From contig JAHEJW010000009.1 in NCBI GenBank assembly GCA_024638655.1, positions 1-64,000 on the forward strand: DNA of 64,000 nucleotides, written 5' to 3'. The position numbers were made by a program, and so were the translations under genes. The DNA comes from a bacterium (GTDB lineage Bacteria > Actinomycetota > Acidimicrobiia > Spongiisociales > ZC4RG35). Below are positions 25,956 through 34,643 of this stretch, in pieces (positions within the stretch are counted from its first letter, which is position 1; the number at the start of each line of letters is the position of its first letter). The notes under the pieces are model-generated. The model did not search any database and was not told the origin of the DNA. It saw only the letters and a list, made by a program, of their open reading frames with translations.

Positions 25956-26555
25956 TCACTCGGAGGGCGGTCTCGTCGCCGATCCAGCCTGGGCGCTCGC
26001 TCCGCGGCGGAACCACCTCCTCGGCCTTCGAAGCTCGTGTTCGAGGAAGACCCCGAGCCCCAGCGCCAGGAATATGTCGCCCAGGCTGATCACCTCGCCG
26101 ATCCCGACCAGCCGCAGCGGGACGACGTCTGCGAGAAAGGTGAGGCTCGAGCCTTCCTCCAGGAGCACATGCTTGTAAGTGCCGGAGAGGTCTGGCTCGG
26201 CGACGGTGAACCCACTCGCCACCTCGGCAGCCCCGGCCAGCACGGGCATACCTCCGTTGAGGGCTATGACGGTGAAGTTCATGAGGACACCGAGCCCGGC
26301 CAGCCACATTCCGGGTGAGGATCTGTTGAGGATCACCAGGGCCATGAGGAGGACAAAGGAGCCGAGGATCATCACCAGCCCCGCGGTCTCAGACCAGGGC
26401 TCGGCGGGTAGGAGGCGTGTGCCTGCCTGCAGTCCAAAAGCCAGGAAGAGCAACCACCACGCCTTGAGCTCGATATCGCCGAGATTGACCAGATGCCCGC
26501 CGCGCAGCATCGATATGGCAAGAGCAAAGAAGAGGACGATCGCGAGCCATAGCAT
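25956..26555 (-). CDS. DUF5317 membrane protein
   Basis: 199 residues with about five hydrophobic segments and the DUF5317 pattern: MLRGGHLVNLGDIELKAWWLLFLAFGLQAG near the start, ALNGGMPVLAGAAEVAS in the middle, LADVVPLRLVGIGEVISLGDIFLALGLGVFL towards the end. The family is frequent in Actinobacteria and Firmicutes and has no known function; it often sits near HD-GYP or membrane signalling genes, as here. It converges with the HD operon and diverges from the enoyl-CoA hydratase gene. Confidence 0.85.
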   Translation of the reverse strand: MLWLAIVLFFALAISMLRGGHLVNLGDIELKAWWLLFLAFGLQAGTRLLPAEPWSETAGLVMILGSFVLLMALVILNRSSPGMWLAGLGVLMNFTVIALNGGMPVLAGAAEVASGFTVAEPDLSGTYKHVLLEEGSSLTFLADVVPLRLVGIGEVISLGDIFLALGLGVFLEHELRRPRRWFRRGASAQAGSATRPPSE

Positions 26556-26602
26556 GGAGACCGTGACGCTATCAGAGCATTGGACATTCGCCAGGGGTCG
26601 TA

Positions 26603-27373
26603 ATGAGCGTTGACTACCAGGTGGCCGGGGCCCGGGCGACCATCACCATCAACGACCCCGAGCGCCGTAATCCGATGTCTGTGGAGACCATGGCGGGCCT
26701 GGTGGAGGCGACGAGATCTGCTCTGTCCGATCCGGAGGTGAAGGTCATCGTCTACACCGGGGCGGGGGATCGATCATTCTCCGCCGGTGGAGATCTCTCC
26801 GGTTCCTTTGCCGACGATCCCATTGGGCTTCATAGATCGCGCGGCAAGCTGGCCGACTTGTTCCGCATGATGCTGCGTGGCGGCAAACCCACCGTGGCCA
26901 GGGTGAACGGACATGCTCTCGCTGGTGGGTTCGGACTGGCCGTCGCGTGTGACGTCACGATCTGTGTAGACGACGCCAAGCTGGGGACCACCGAAGTCGG
27001 GGTTGGGCTTTGGCCAATGATGATCTCGGCGATCCTCGTCAGGGTGATGCCACGCAAGGCCGCCTTGGAGATGATGCTCACCGGCCGGATGATCGACCCC
27101 GATGAGGCGATGAGGCTCGGCGCCGTGAGTCGAGTGGTGACCCGTGGGGAGCTCGACGAGGCGGTCGACGATGTGGTGGAGGCGTTGGCCGCTGCGAGCC
27201 CAGCGACTTTGATGATCGGCAAGGACAGCTTCATCTCGATGGCCGATGCGTCCCTCGATACAGCGCTCGACAGACTCCAGGGGGGTTTGACTGAGACGAT
27301 CCTCACCGAGGACGCGACCGAGGGGGTGAGCGCGTTTCTCGAGAAGCGGCCCCCTGAGTGGAAAGGCCGATAG
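26603..27373 (+). CDS. enoyl-CoA hydratase/isomerase family protein
   Basis: 256 residues of the crotonase fold. The oxyanion-hole segments are recognisable: AGDRSFSAGGDLSGSF and ARVNGHALAGGFGLAVACDVTICVDDAKLGTTEVGVGLWPMMI. The position usually held by the hydratase Glu falls at TTEVGVGLWPM, so hydration of an enoyl-CoA is plausible, though crotonase enzymes vary widely. No other beta-oxidation gene is adjacent. Confidence 0.87.
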   Translation: MSVDYQVAGARATITINDPERRNPMSVETMAGLVEATRSALSDPEVKVIVYTGAGDRSFSAGGDLSGSFADDPIGLHRSRGKLADLFRMMLRGGKPTVARVNGHALAGGFGLAVACDVTICVDDAKLGTTEVGVGLWPMMISAILVRVMPRKAALEMMLTGRMIDPDEAMRLGAVSRVVTRGELDEAVDDVVEALAAASPATLMIGKDSFISMADASLDTALDRLQGGLTETILTEDATEGVSAFLEKRPPEWKGR

Positions 27374-27436
27374 CGGCCCCATATCGGCTCCTGGGTTTTC
27401 ACTGGTCTATCGACGCTCCCGATTTAGCCTTTGATC

Positions 27437-28141
27437 GTGCGGAGGAACATCCAGGTCTTCGGGTGGACGCTCATCTGGAGCGGCGTATTCATCTTCGGCT
27501 ATCTCGGTTGGCAGTTGTTCGGAACGGGCCTGGTCAACGCCGGGGTTCAGCAGGCGGCCAAGGAGAATCTTCGTCAGGTCTTCGAAGAGAACCTCCCTCC
27601 AGAAGTCGAGCTGGTGAATGCCGAGGAGTTCCTCGGCCCGGAGGTGCCCTCCGATCCAGAGGTCCCCGATCAAGTCGACTTCCACCCCGAGGAGGTGCCT
27701 GGCCAGGGCGAGGAGCTCGCTCTCCTCAGAATCCCAAAGATCGGTGTCGACGAGGTGCTCTTCGAAGGGGTGGGTCGGGAGACTCTCAAGAACGGGCCAG
27801 GTCATATGGAGAACACCCCGATTCCCGGTCAGCCCGGAAACTCGGTCTTGTCAGGGCACAGGACGACCTATGGGAGCCCGTTCTTCGATTTCGACCTTCT
27901 CGAGAGCGGGGACCGCATCGAGGTAGAGACCTCGATCGGCACTCACGTCTACGAGATACGTGAGATCATCGTCGTCGAGCCGACAGACGTTTGGGTAACC
28001 GACAGCCGTCCGGGTGGGTGGTTGACCCTCACGACGTGCAACCCCAAATTCTCCGCCCGTCAGCGGCTGGTCGTATTCGCCGAAATGGTCGCGGGCCCCA
28101 ACCTCGGCTTCGTCGAACTGCACAAGCAGAAATTCAGCTGA
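27437..28141 (+). CDS. class D/E-type sortase
   Basis: About 234 residues. An N-terminal transmembrane helix (FGWTLIWSGVFIFGYLGWQLF) is followed by an acidic linker and a sortase domain. Catalytic residues are visible: His in SVLSGHRTTYGSPF, Cys in LTLTTCNPKFSARQ, and Arg in SARQRLVVFAE. Sortases cleave LPxTG-like signals on secreted proteins and link them to the wall or to each other; the TTCNP context fits class E/D enzymes of Actinobacteria. Start GTG 27437 or TTG 27431. No clear substrate with a C-terminal sorting signal lies next to it. It converges with the TlpA gene with an 8-bp overlap. Confidence 0.87.
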   Translation: MRRNIQVFGWTLIWSGVFIFGYLGWQLFGTGLVNAGVQQAAKENLRQVFEENLPPEVELVNAEEFLGPEVPSDPEVPDQVDFHPEEVPGQGEELALLRIPKIGVDEVLFEGVGRETLKNGPGHMENTPIPGQPGNSVLSGHRTTYGSPFFDFDLLESGDRIEVETSIGTHVYEIREIIVVEPTDVWVTDSRPGGWLTLTTCNPKFSARQRLVVFAEMVAGPNLGFVELHKQKFS

Positions 28142-28619
28142 ACGGAGACGTCAGCTCATTGAGAGCCTGCTCGTCGAGGATTCCGTTGAAGACGTCGGTG
28201 ATGAACCCCTCCGGGTCGATGATGTACGTGACCGGGAGCCCGAGCCGCGGGTAGGCGTCTTCGAATTCGGGGTTTCCCAGTGCGAGTGGATATGTCGCGT
28301 CGATCTCCCTCGCGAACGAGATCGCTGACGTCCGAGTGTCATCGACGGCAACTCCGATCACCTTCACGTCCGGTCTCTGATCGCTGAATGCCGAAAGCTC
28401 GGGGATCTCGGTGCGACAGGGGATGCACCACGACGCCCACAGATTGAGGACCAGCAGCCGGCCGTCGTTCTCGAGGTGCTCGGTCAGTTCGAAGACCTGG
28501 CCATCGATGACATGTACCGCGAAGCCAGGCGCCGACAGGCCCACGCTGGCTCGAGGAGTGTCGCCACTGCGCACCAGCCAGGCGACGAGTAGGCCGGCTA
28601 GGACCACCCCGAGGAACAC
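28134..28619 (-). CDS. TlpA/ResA-like membrane-tethered thiol-disulfide oxidoreductase
   Basis: 161 residues from GTG 28619: one N-terminal membrane anchor (FLGVVLAGLLVAWLV) and an extracytoplasmic thioredoxin-like domain with the active site WASWCIPCRTE and the cis-Pro loop GLPVTYIIDPEG. Such proteins reduce disulfides for cytochrome c maturation or protein repair. The frame is open upstream to about 28708, but only non-ATG/GTG codons are available there. It lies downstream of acnA on the same strand. Confidence 0.87.
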   Translation of the reverse strand: MFLGVVLAGLLVAWLVRSGDTPRASVGLSAPGFAVHVIDGQVFELTEHLENDGRLLVLNLWASWCIPCRTEIPELSAFSDQRPDVKVIGVAVDDTRTSAISFAREIDATYPLALGNPEFEDAYPRLGLPVTYIIDPEGFITDVFNGILDEQALNELTSPFS

Positions 28620-28692
28620 CCCGGTGAGTTTGAGGCTCGGGCGCGGTAGCGGGCCCGGGTCTACCGGTGCCTCGACTGAGCCCGGTCCTGTC

Positions 28693-31425
28693 TCAGGCAG
28701 ATGCCATGTCCCTCAAGACAAAGTGGAGGATGCCACCATGTCTCAGATAATCGACCTCGATCGGCGAGTCGACCCTGGCGATTGTCTCGAACACGGTCAC
28801 CGAGCCGTCTGCGGACGTAGCTCTGACCGTCACCGTGTCGCGCGGCTCGAGGTCGTTGCCGACGTCGATGTCGTAGGTTTCGGTCCCGTTCAGCCCGAGC
28901 ATCTGGCTACTTTCGCCGTTGGCGAACATGAGGGGAAGGACACCCATCATGACGAGATTCGACCGATGGATCCGCTCATAGGAGGTCGCGATGACGGCTT
29001 TGACTCCGAGCAGGAAGGTTCCCTTCGCCGCCCAGTCGCGCGAGGAGCCCATGCCGTAATCGGCACCGGCCAGCACGATGAGGGGTATCCCCTGCTCCTG
29101 GTAGTGCATCGAGGCTTCGTGGATCGACTTGACCTCACCGTCGAGGAAGTCGGTAGTCCAGCCACCCTCTGTCCCGGGCGCCAGTTGGTTCTTGACGCGC
29201 ACATTGGCGAAAGTCCCGCGGGTCATGACCCGGTCGTTCCCTCTGCGGGAACCATATGAGTTGAACATGGGGGGCTGAACCCCCCTGGAGATCAAGTAGC
29301 GGCCGGCGGGCGTGTCCGGGGCTATGGCGCCTGCCGGGCTGATGTGATCGGTCGTCACCGAGTCCGCCAGCTTCACCAGGACCCGGGCCCCGGAAATGTC
29401 CTCGATCGGGTGTACCTCGGGTGTGAGATTGGTGAAAAAGGGCGGCTCCTGGATGTAGGTCGATTCATCGTTCCAGTCGTAGAGGTCCGATTCGGTTGTG
29501 GAGATCTCCCTCCATTCCTCGGATCCGGTGAAGACATCGCTGTACTTCTCCACAAACTGTCTTTGTCTCACGTTCTCGTTGACCAGGTCGCCGATCTCCT
29601 GTTGGGTCGGCCATATGTCCCTCAGGTAGACCTCGTTCCCGTCCCGGTCGGTGCCTATTGGCTCGTTGATCGGGTCCCAGTCGACCGACCCTGCGAGGGC
29701 ATAGGCCACCACAAGAGGCGGGGAGGCGAGGTAGTTCGCCCGAACGTCGGGTGATATCCGCCCTTCGAAGTTCCGGTTCCCGGAAAGCACGGATGCGGTC
29801 ACGAGGTCGTAGGCGTTGATGGCCCTCGAGATGGGCTCGGGAAGCGGTCCGGAGTTGCCGATACAGGTCGTGCAGCCGTAGCCAACGACACCGAATCCCA
29901 GAGATTCCAGGTCGTCCATCAGCCCGGAAGCCGTGAGGTACTCAGTCACGACCTTCGATCCCGGTGCCAGTGAGCTCTTCACCCACGGCTTGCGTTCCAG
30001 GCCGAGCCGGCGAGCCTTGCGGGCCACCAGGCCTGCACCGATCATGACGTCGGGGTTGGAGGTGTTGGTGCACGACGTGATTGCGGCGATGACGACGTCC
30101 CCGTCGCCGAGTTCGAAGGTCTGACCGTCGTAGTCGACCTCAACTCCCTCTTTGGCCTGCAGTGCGTCAGGATCAGCCGGCGCACCGCCCTCACCCTCCC
30201 AGCTGACCACGGTGGAGGCCGAGGAGCCTCCGTTCTTGGCGAAGAGGTTGGTGAGGTCGCTGGCCCACTGGTCTTTCATCGCGGACAGTGCGATCCGATC
30301 CTGGGGCCGTTTTGGCCCGGCGAGCGACGGCTCGACAGTGGACATGTCGAGTTCCAAGTGGGAGCTGTACTCGATTTGGTGGGTGTCGTCCCGCCACAGG
30401 CCTTGTGTCCTGTAGTACTGCTCGACTGTGTCGATGAGCTTGTCATCCCGGCCGGTGAGCCTCAGGTAAGCGAGGGTCTGCTCGTCGACGGGGAAGAATC
30501 CGACGGTGGCGCCGTACTCCGGCGCCATGTTGGCGATGGTCGCCCGGTTGGCAATCGGCATCGTGTCCATACCAGGTCCATAGAACTCGACGAACTTCCC
30601 GACCACACCGTGTTCCCTGAGCATCTCCGTCACCGTGAGGACGAGGTCCGTGGCCGTGCATCCTTCGGTGAGTCTCCCAGTGAGCCGAAAGCCGACGACC
30701 TCGGGGAGCAGCATGTATATCGGCTGGCCGACCATTGCCGCCTCGGCCTCGATTCCGCCAACACCCCAGCCGACTACCCCGAGACCGTTGATCATCGTCG
30801 TGTGTGAGTCGGTGCCGACGAGGCTGTCCGGATAGAGATGGGTGCCGTCGTCCCAGACGACCTTGGCCAGATACTCCAGGTTGACCTGGTGGACGATCCC
30901 GGTTGCGGGCGGCACCACGCTGAAGTTGGCGAAAGCCGACTGGCCCCACTTCAGGAACTCGTACCGCTCCTGGTTGCGCTCGAATTCCTTCCGGGAGTTG
31001 ATTATGAGCGCATCGGGTCGAGCGAACGCGTCCACCTGAACGGAGTGATCGATGACGAGGTCGGCGGGAATCAGTGGATTCACCTTCTGAGCGGCGCCTT
31101 CGTCTCCCGTCATGCGGACAATGGCCTCGCGCATTGCGGCGAGATCGACCACGGCCGGCACCCCGGTGAAGTCCTGTAGGACGACCCTGCCGGGGATGAA
31201 AGGGATCTCGACATGTCTCACATCGGTTGCGTCGTAGTCGGATATCCGTTCGACGTCCTCGGCGGTGACGGAGCGGCCATCCAGGTTGCGCAACGCCGAC
31301 TCGAGGAGGACTTTGATCGAGTAGGGCAGGTTCTCGGTGCCTTCGAGCGCATCGAGACGGACTACTTCGCGGGTGCCTAGCGCCGTCTCCATGGTGTCGC
31401 GAGCCCCGAATGGGTCGTTTGACAT
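28693..31425 (-). CDS. acnA: aconitate hydratase AcnA
   Basis: A full-length (910-residue) aconitase of the AcnA/IRP1 type, which interconverts citrate and isocitrate in the TCA cycle. Conserved elements are [50 protein letters not shown], the 4Fe-4S ligands in [11 protein letters not shown] and [10 protein letters not shown], and the swivel domain [15 protein letters not shown] and [16 protein letters not shown]. The ATG start follows a GAAAGG site. It lies downstream of a Cys-rich SufR-like regulator on the same strand, which makes Fe-S responsive control plausible. Confidence 0.96.
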   Translation of the reverse strand: MSNDPFGARDTMETALGTREVVRLDALEGTENLPYSIKVLLESALRNLDGRSVTAEDVERISDYDATDVRHVEIPFIPGRVVLQDFTGVPAVVDLAAMREAIVRMTGDEGAAQKVNPLIPADLVIDHSVQVDAFARPDALIINSRKEFERNQERYEFLKWGQSAFANFSVVPPATGIVHQVNLEYLAKVVWDDGTHLYPDSLVGTDSHTTMINGLGVVGWGVGGIEAEAAMVGQPIYMLLPEVVGFRLTGRLTEGCTATDLVLTVTEMLREHGVVGKFVEFYGPGMDTMPIANRATIANMAPEYGATVGFFPVDEQTLAYLRLTGRDDKLIDTVEQYYRTQGLWRDDTHQIEYSSHLELDMSTVEPSLAGPKRPQDRIALSAMKDQWASDLTNLFAKNGGSSASTVVSWEGEGGAPADPDALQAKEGVEVDYDGQTFELGDGDVVIAAITSCTNTSNPDVMIGAGLVARKARRLGLERKPWVKSSLAPGSKVVTEYLTASGLMDDLESLGFGVVGYGCTTCIGNSGPLPEPISRAINAYDLVTASVLSGNRNFEGRISPDVRANYLASPPLVVAYALAGSVDWDPINEPIGTDRDGNEVYLRDIWPTQQEIGDLVNENVRQRQFVEKYSDVFTGSEEWREISTTESDLYDWNDESTYIQEPPFFTNLTPEVHPIEDISGARVLVKLADSVTTDHISPAGAIAPDTPAGRYLISRGVQPPMFNSYGSRRGNDRVMTRGTFANVRVKNQLAPGTEGGWTTDFLDGEVKSIHEASMHYQEQGIPLIVLAGADYGMGSSRDWAAKGTFLLGVKAVIATSYERIHRSNLVMMGVLPLMFANGESSQMLGLNGTETYDIDVGNDLEPRDTVTVRATSADGSVTVFETIARVDSPIEVDYLRHGGILHFVLRDMASA

Positions 31426-31563
31426 CTCAGCCTTTCGGGTGGAATTACGGGTGTTCTTTTGAGACTAACCAAGGCCGGCCGGGTAGCCATTCCGGGGCAT
31501 TCCGGTAAGAACCGCCGGAGTTTCCAGAGATGGAAAGGAGGAGTGGCGTCCTCGGTCTCGTTC
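31426..31563. other. acnA upstream region
   Basis: 138 bases between the SufR-like gene and acnA. On the minus strand it holds TTGGTTAGTCTCAAAAGAACAC; the TCAAAA could be a half-site of the palindrome found upstream of the regulator, but this is weak. No other element is recognised. Confidence 0.3.
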
Positions 31564-32265
31564 CTAGCCGATGCTCACCGGGACCTTGGTGATGCAGTCG
31601 TCATCGAGATGCTTGTGGGGTATCACCACCGGATCGCACGGATATGACAGCGCGCCGAACAGCCCGGTCACAATGCCCCGGTCCAGGGAGCAGATCAGTT
31701 CGGGGTGATTGGTGGCGGTCTCTCCAAACGGGCAGTGGCTGGTCAAGAGTCGCTGCCCCTCGACATCGGGATCCATGGAGAACCCGAGACCGGTCATGGC
31801 GCTCGCCACAGCCTGGACTGCTTCGTCGTAACCCGGGTCGTCCTGGCCACCGATCTCTGCAGCCAGCTGCTCGCCGTACTCGCGCCCCACCTTCTCGGCG
31901 ATCTGGGATACGTCGTCCACACCCAACTCTTCGATCACTTTGAAGAGCATCTCGGCCAGCATCTCGAAACGCCTCGGTGCAAAGTGGACGGTGACCTCCT
32001 TGTTGGTGGCCTCGTAGCACTTGGCCGGTCTGCCTCGCTCGGTTCCGGACGGCTTGCGATGACTGATTCTGAGATAACCCTCCTCGGCGAGCCGATCGAG
32101 GTGGTGACGGGCCACGTTCGGATGAATCTCGAACAGGGAGGCCAGGTTGGAGGTGGTCAGCGGCTCCGGAGACTCCCGGACAGCGATGTAGATCGCACGA
32201 CGCGTCGGATCACCGAGGGCGGAGGTGAGGTCCGAGATGCGACTGTTGAGTGTTTCTGTGTCCAT
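31564..32265 (-). CDS. SufR/ArsR-like transcriptional regulator with C-terminal Cys cluster
   Basis: 233 residues from ATG 32265. The N-terminal winged helix (SALGDPTRRAIYIAVRESPEPLTTSNLASLFEIHPNVARHHLDRLAEEGYL) is ArsR/SufR-like. The C-terminal half carries four Cys in a conserved-looking layout: HCPFGETATNHPELIC, then SYPC and DDDC (Cys178, 192, 210, 224). In SufR-type regulators such Cys bind an Fe-S cluster that sets DNA affinity. The neighbours, divergent mrp (Fe-S carrier) and downstream acnA (Fe-S enzyme), support an Fe-S sensing role. Zinc binding is the main alternative. Confidence 0.82.
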   Translation of the reverse strand: MDTETLNSRISDLTSALGDPTRRAIYIAVRESPEPLTTSNLASLFEIHPNVARHHLDRLAEEGYLRISHRKPSGTERGRPAKCYEATNKEVTVHFAPRRFEMLAEMLFKVIEELGVDDVSQIAEKVGREYGEQLAAEIGGQDDPGYDEAVQAVASAMTGLGFSMDPDVEGQRLLTSHCPFGETATNHPELICSLDRGIVTGLFGALSYPCDPVVIPHKHLDDDCITKVPVSIG

Positions 32266-32281
32266 GAGGGGTAACCGACGC

Positions 32282-32299
32282 TCAAAACTATAGTTTTGA
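32282..32299. promoter_or_regulatory. perfect 18-bp palindromic operator between regulator and mrp
   Basis: TCAAAACTATAGTTTTGA is an exact palindrome in an otherwise GC-rich gap of 76 bases between divergent starts. Its centre contains TATAGT, a good -10 match on the regulator strand, so a dimer bound here would block the regulator's own promoter. Confidence 0.75.
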
Positions 32300-32341
32300 C
32301 CCGTACATAGAACGCTTTGAGCCCCAGGACGGCAGGCCCCC

Positions 32342-33424
32342 ATGGCCATTCACCAAGAAATGCAGGACGCCGTCGCGTCCATCGAATCACCCCTGTTCGT
32401 AGGTAGAACGCTGGGGGAGTTGGGCCTGGTCAAGGAGGTCTCCAAGACGATCACGGGGAAGGCAAAGGTGGCGCTACGAACCCCTGCCCCCGGACGCCAG
32501 GACGAGCTGAGGGAAAGGCTCAAAGAATCCCTCGAGCCGATCGTCAGTGGAGCCGATGTCGACATCGAAGTCATGGACCAATCTGTCGCTGAAACCTGGA
32601 TCAACACGCTGAAAGACAAGGCGGGCCCCGGCATCGGTGAGCCCGGCTCGGCGACACGGACTGTGGCGGTGTCTTCGGGCAAGGGCGGGGTCGGCAAGTC
32701 CTCGATCTCGGCCAACATGGCTATCGCCCTGGCCAGAGCGGGCAAGAGGGTGGGGATTGTCGATGGTGACATCTGGGGATTCTCCATCCCCGCGATGCTT
32801 GGCATCGTTCAGCCTCCGGTGATGGTCGGCGACATGATCGTCCCGCCGGTCGCCCATCGGGTGAAGGTCATGTCGATGGATTACTTCGTGGGGGACGACA
32901 AAGCAGTGATCTGGCGGGGACCGATGCTGCACAAGGCAATCGAGCAATTCCTCAAGGACGTCTTCTGGGACAACCTGGACTTCCTGATCGTCGACATGCC
33001 ACCGGGAACCGGTGACATCGCCATCTCCATGTCTCAATTCTTGCCTCGGGCGCAGGTGATTCTGGTCACCACTCCCCAGCCGACGGCTCAGCGTGTGGCG
33101 CGCCGGGCCGCATTGATGGCCGCGGAGGTCGATCAGGAGGTGATCGGCGTCGTGGAGAACATGTCGTGGTTCACCGGCGACGACGGCAAGCATTACGAGC
33201 TGTTCGGCGCGGGCGGGGGTCAGGCGCTGGCAGACGAGCTCGGTGTCGAGCTGATGGCTCGAATCCCACTCCTGCCCGAGATGGGTCGTGGAGCCGACGC
33301 CGGTCGTCCGGTGGCAATCGCCGCCCCGGGCTCAGAGGCGGCCGAGGGCTTCGAGCTTCTGGCTGCCGCAGTCATCGAGAAGCGCCCGCGTATCAGGACG
33401 AATCCGGCTCTCATCATCAAGTGA
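32342..33424 (+). CDS. mrp: Mrp/ApbC-type Fe-S cluster carrier P-loop ATPase
   Basis: 360 residues: an N-terminal MIP18-like domain (about 1-95; VGRTLGELGLVKEVSKTITGKAKVALRTPAP) and a MinD-type ATPase with the deviant Walker A SSGKGGVGKSS, GIVDGDIWGFSIPAMLG and VDMPPGTGDIAISMSQ. It delivers Fe-S clusters to target enzymes. The CxxC present in many Mrp proteins after ENMSW is replaced here by TGDDGKHY, which I believe is common in Actinobacteria; cluster binding by other means is uncertain. Start ATG 32342. Confidence 0.9.
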   Translation: MAIHQEMQDAVASIESPLFVGRTLGELGLVKEVSKTITGKAKVALRTPAPGRQDELRERLKESLEPIVSGADVDIEVMDQSVAETWINTLKDKAGPGIGEPGSATRTVAVSSGKGGVGKSSISANMAIALARAGKRVGIVDGDIWGFSIPAMLGIVQPPVMVGDMIVPPVAHRVKVMSMDYFVGDDKAVIWRGPMLHKAIEQFLKDVFWDNLDFLIVDMPPGTGDIAISMSQFLPRAQVILVTTPQPTAQRVARRAALMAAEVDQEVIGVVENMSWFTGDDGKHYELFGAGGGQALADELGVELMARIPLLPEMGRGADAGRPVAIAAPGSEAAEGFELLAAAVIEKRPRIRTNPALIIK

Positions 33425-34308
33425 GCAAGAAGACTCTTCTGAAGGGCGTTTCTGCCTGGCTGTTCGGCCTTGCCACGACGGTGTTCCTCATCGCTATGTG
33501 GGGACGTGCCGTGGTGATCGACGTTGACGCTCTCGAAGCGTCTGCAGCCCCGCTCGCAGACTCCTCGGCCGTCGGCGAGCTCTTCACCGATTGGCTGGAT
33601 CGAGAGTTGGTCGAAACCGGGGTGGAGCCGGTCGTCGCAGACACCGTCGTGGAGGGCGTACTCGATCGCTCCTCGGTCGCCGCGGTCCTCGGCGAGTTCA
33701 CCGGCGAGGTGGTCGTCGCGGCGGCCGCACCGGGGCCTGAAGCAGCCATAGTGGATGTTTCGCGGCTGCTGCAACCGGCAGTGCCCGAGATTGGAGCAGC
33801 ACTTGGCGCCGCGGGTGTCCCGATCCCTGAGTCCCGCCTGGCCCAAGTGGTCGATGAGCTGGACCCGCTCGTGATCAAGGCGGCCGGCTCTCAGCCCTAC
33901 ATCGGCCCCTCGTCTCCCACCGCAGGCCGGCTGGGGACCGCGGCCGCTCTGGCCATGATGATGATGGTGGCGACCGGGTGGGCGACCGTCGCCCTGGCAG
34001 AGGACCGAACCGCCGAGGCGAAGTCGCTGCTCAGCCGGGTCGCCCTCGGGGCTCTCAGCTTCGCCATCCTCCTCAAGGCGGGATCGTGGGTCCTCGACCC
34101 CTCAGGCGGACGGGCGCCTCTGGCAGAGTCGGCCAGCAGGGTCGCGGACGCCAAATGGCTCCATCCTCTGTTCGTCTCCTTCGTCGCTGCCGCCGCTGCG
34201 GCGGCCGTGTGGTGGAGACGCCGCTACTTCAAACCGACGGCAGAGTCCCCGTCAGGAGACGAGCCAGCCACACCGCCAAGAGAGCGACACTTGATCCGAT
34301 CAGGATGA
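33421..34308 (+). CDS. conserved membrane protein, unknown function
   Basis: About 295 residues beginning at GTG 33421, which overlaps the mrp stop. It has an N-terminal transmembrane segment (WLFGLATTVFLIAMWGRAVV), a soluble extracytoplasmic part of about 140 residues rich in Val/Ala/Glu (LEASAAPLADSSAVGELFTDWLDREL ... PESRLAQVVDELDPLV), and then three further helices. I recognise no domain. The layout of an outer domain held between membrane helices is common in actinobacterial uncharacterised proteins. The 3' end overlaps the convergent DUF2752 gene by 80 bases. Confidence 0.75.
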   Translation: MSKKTLLKGVSAWLFGLATTVFLIAMWGRAVVIDVDALEASAAPLADSSAVGELFTDWLDRELVETGVEPVVADTVVEGVLDRSSVAAVLGEFTGEVVVAAAAPGPEAAIVDVSRLLQPAVPEIGAALGAAGVPIPESRLAQVVDELDPLVIKAAGSQPYIGPSSPTAGRLGTAAALAMMMMVATGWATVALAEDRTAEAKSLLSRVALGALSFAILLKAGSWVLDPSGGRAPLAESASRVADAKWLHPLFVSFVAAAAAAAVWWRRRYFKPTAESPSGDEPATPPRERHLIRSG

Positions 34309-34615
34309 GGTTGAGCGTCCGCTGAGAGAGCGGGCGCACGCTCCCCGTGAGTCGGAGGACATACCAACCCCAGCCCGCGACAAGTGCCAGTGCGGTCATT
34401 GGGACGAGGGGGTGATAGCGCAGAGCCAGACCCAAGTCGCCTCTGATCAGATGGGACGCCGCCCGGGTCATACCGCATCCGGGGCAGGCCATGCCGGTGC
34501 AGAGGGCGAAGGGGCACACGGTGGGGCCGTCGTCAGAAGGTGTGAAAACGGCCAGGGCGGCAACGGCAACGAAGGGAATAGAGAGAACCAGCCGATCGCG
34601 CCAGGTCGTGGTCAC
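34229..34615 (-). CDS. DUF2752 membrane protein
   Basis: About 128 residues with the DUF2752 hallmark CPGCGMTRAASHLIRGDLGLALRYHPLVPM between two or three hydrophobic segments. The function is unknown. A GTG start at 34615 is preferred over the TTG at 34633; neither has a ribosome site. It overlaps the convergent membrane protein gene by about 80 bases; both frames look genuine, because each has either family motifs or a long coupled ORF. Confidence 0.8.
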   Translation of the reverse strand: MTTTWRDRLVLSIPFVAVAALAVFTPSDDGPTVCPFALCTGMACPGCGMTRAASHLIRGDLGLALRYHPLVPMTALALVAGWGWYVLRLTGSVRPLSQRTLNLILIGSSVALLAVWLARLLTGTLPSV

Positions 34616-34643
34616 GGCAGGGACTCTAGGCAACCGAGCCTGT

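Noticed and set aside
28619-28705. LPETG-like pentapeptide upstream of the TlpA-like start, near a sortase gene
   Set aside because: It lies at the N-terminal side of the anchor and outside any well-supported start. Sorting signals are C-terminal and followed by a helix and basic residues.
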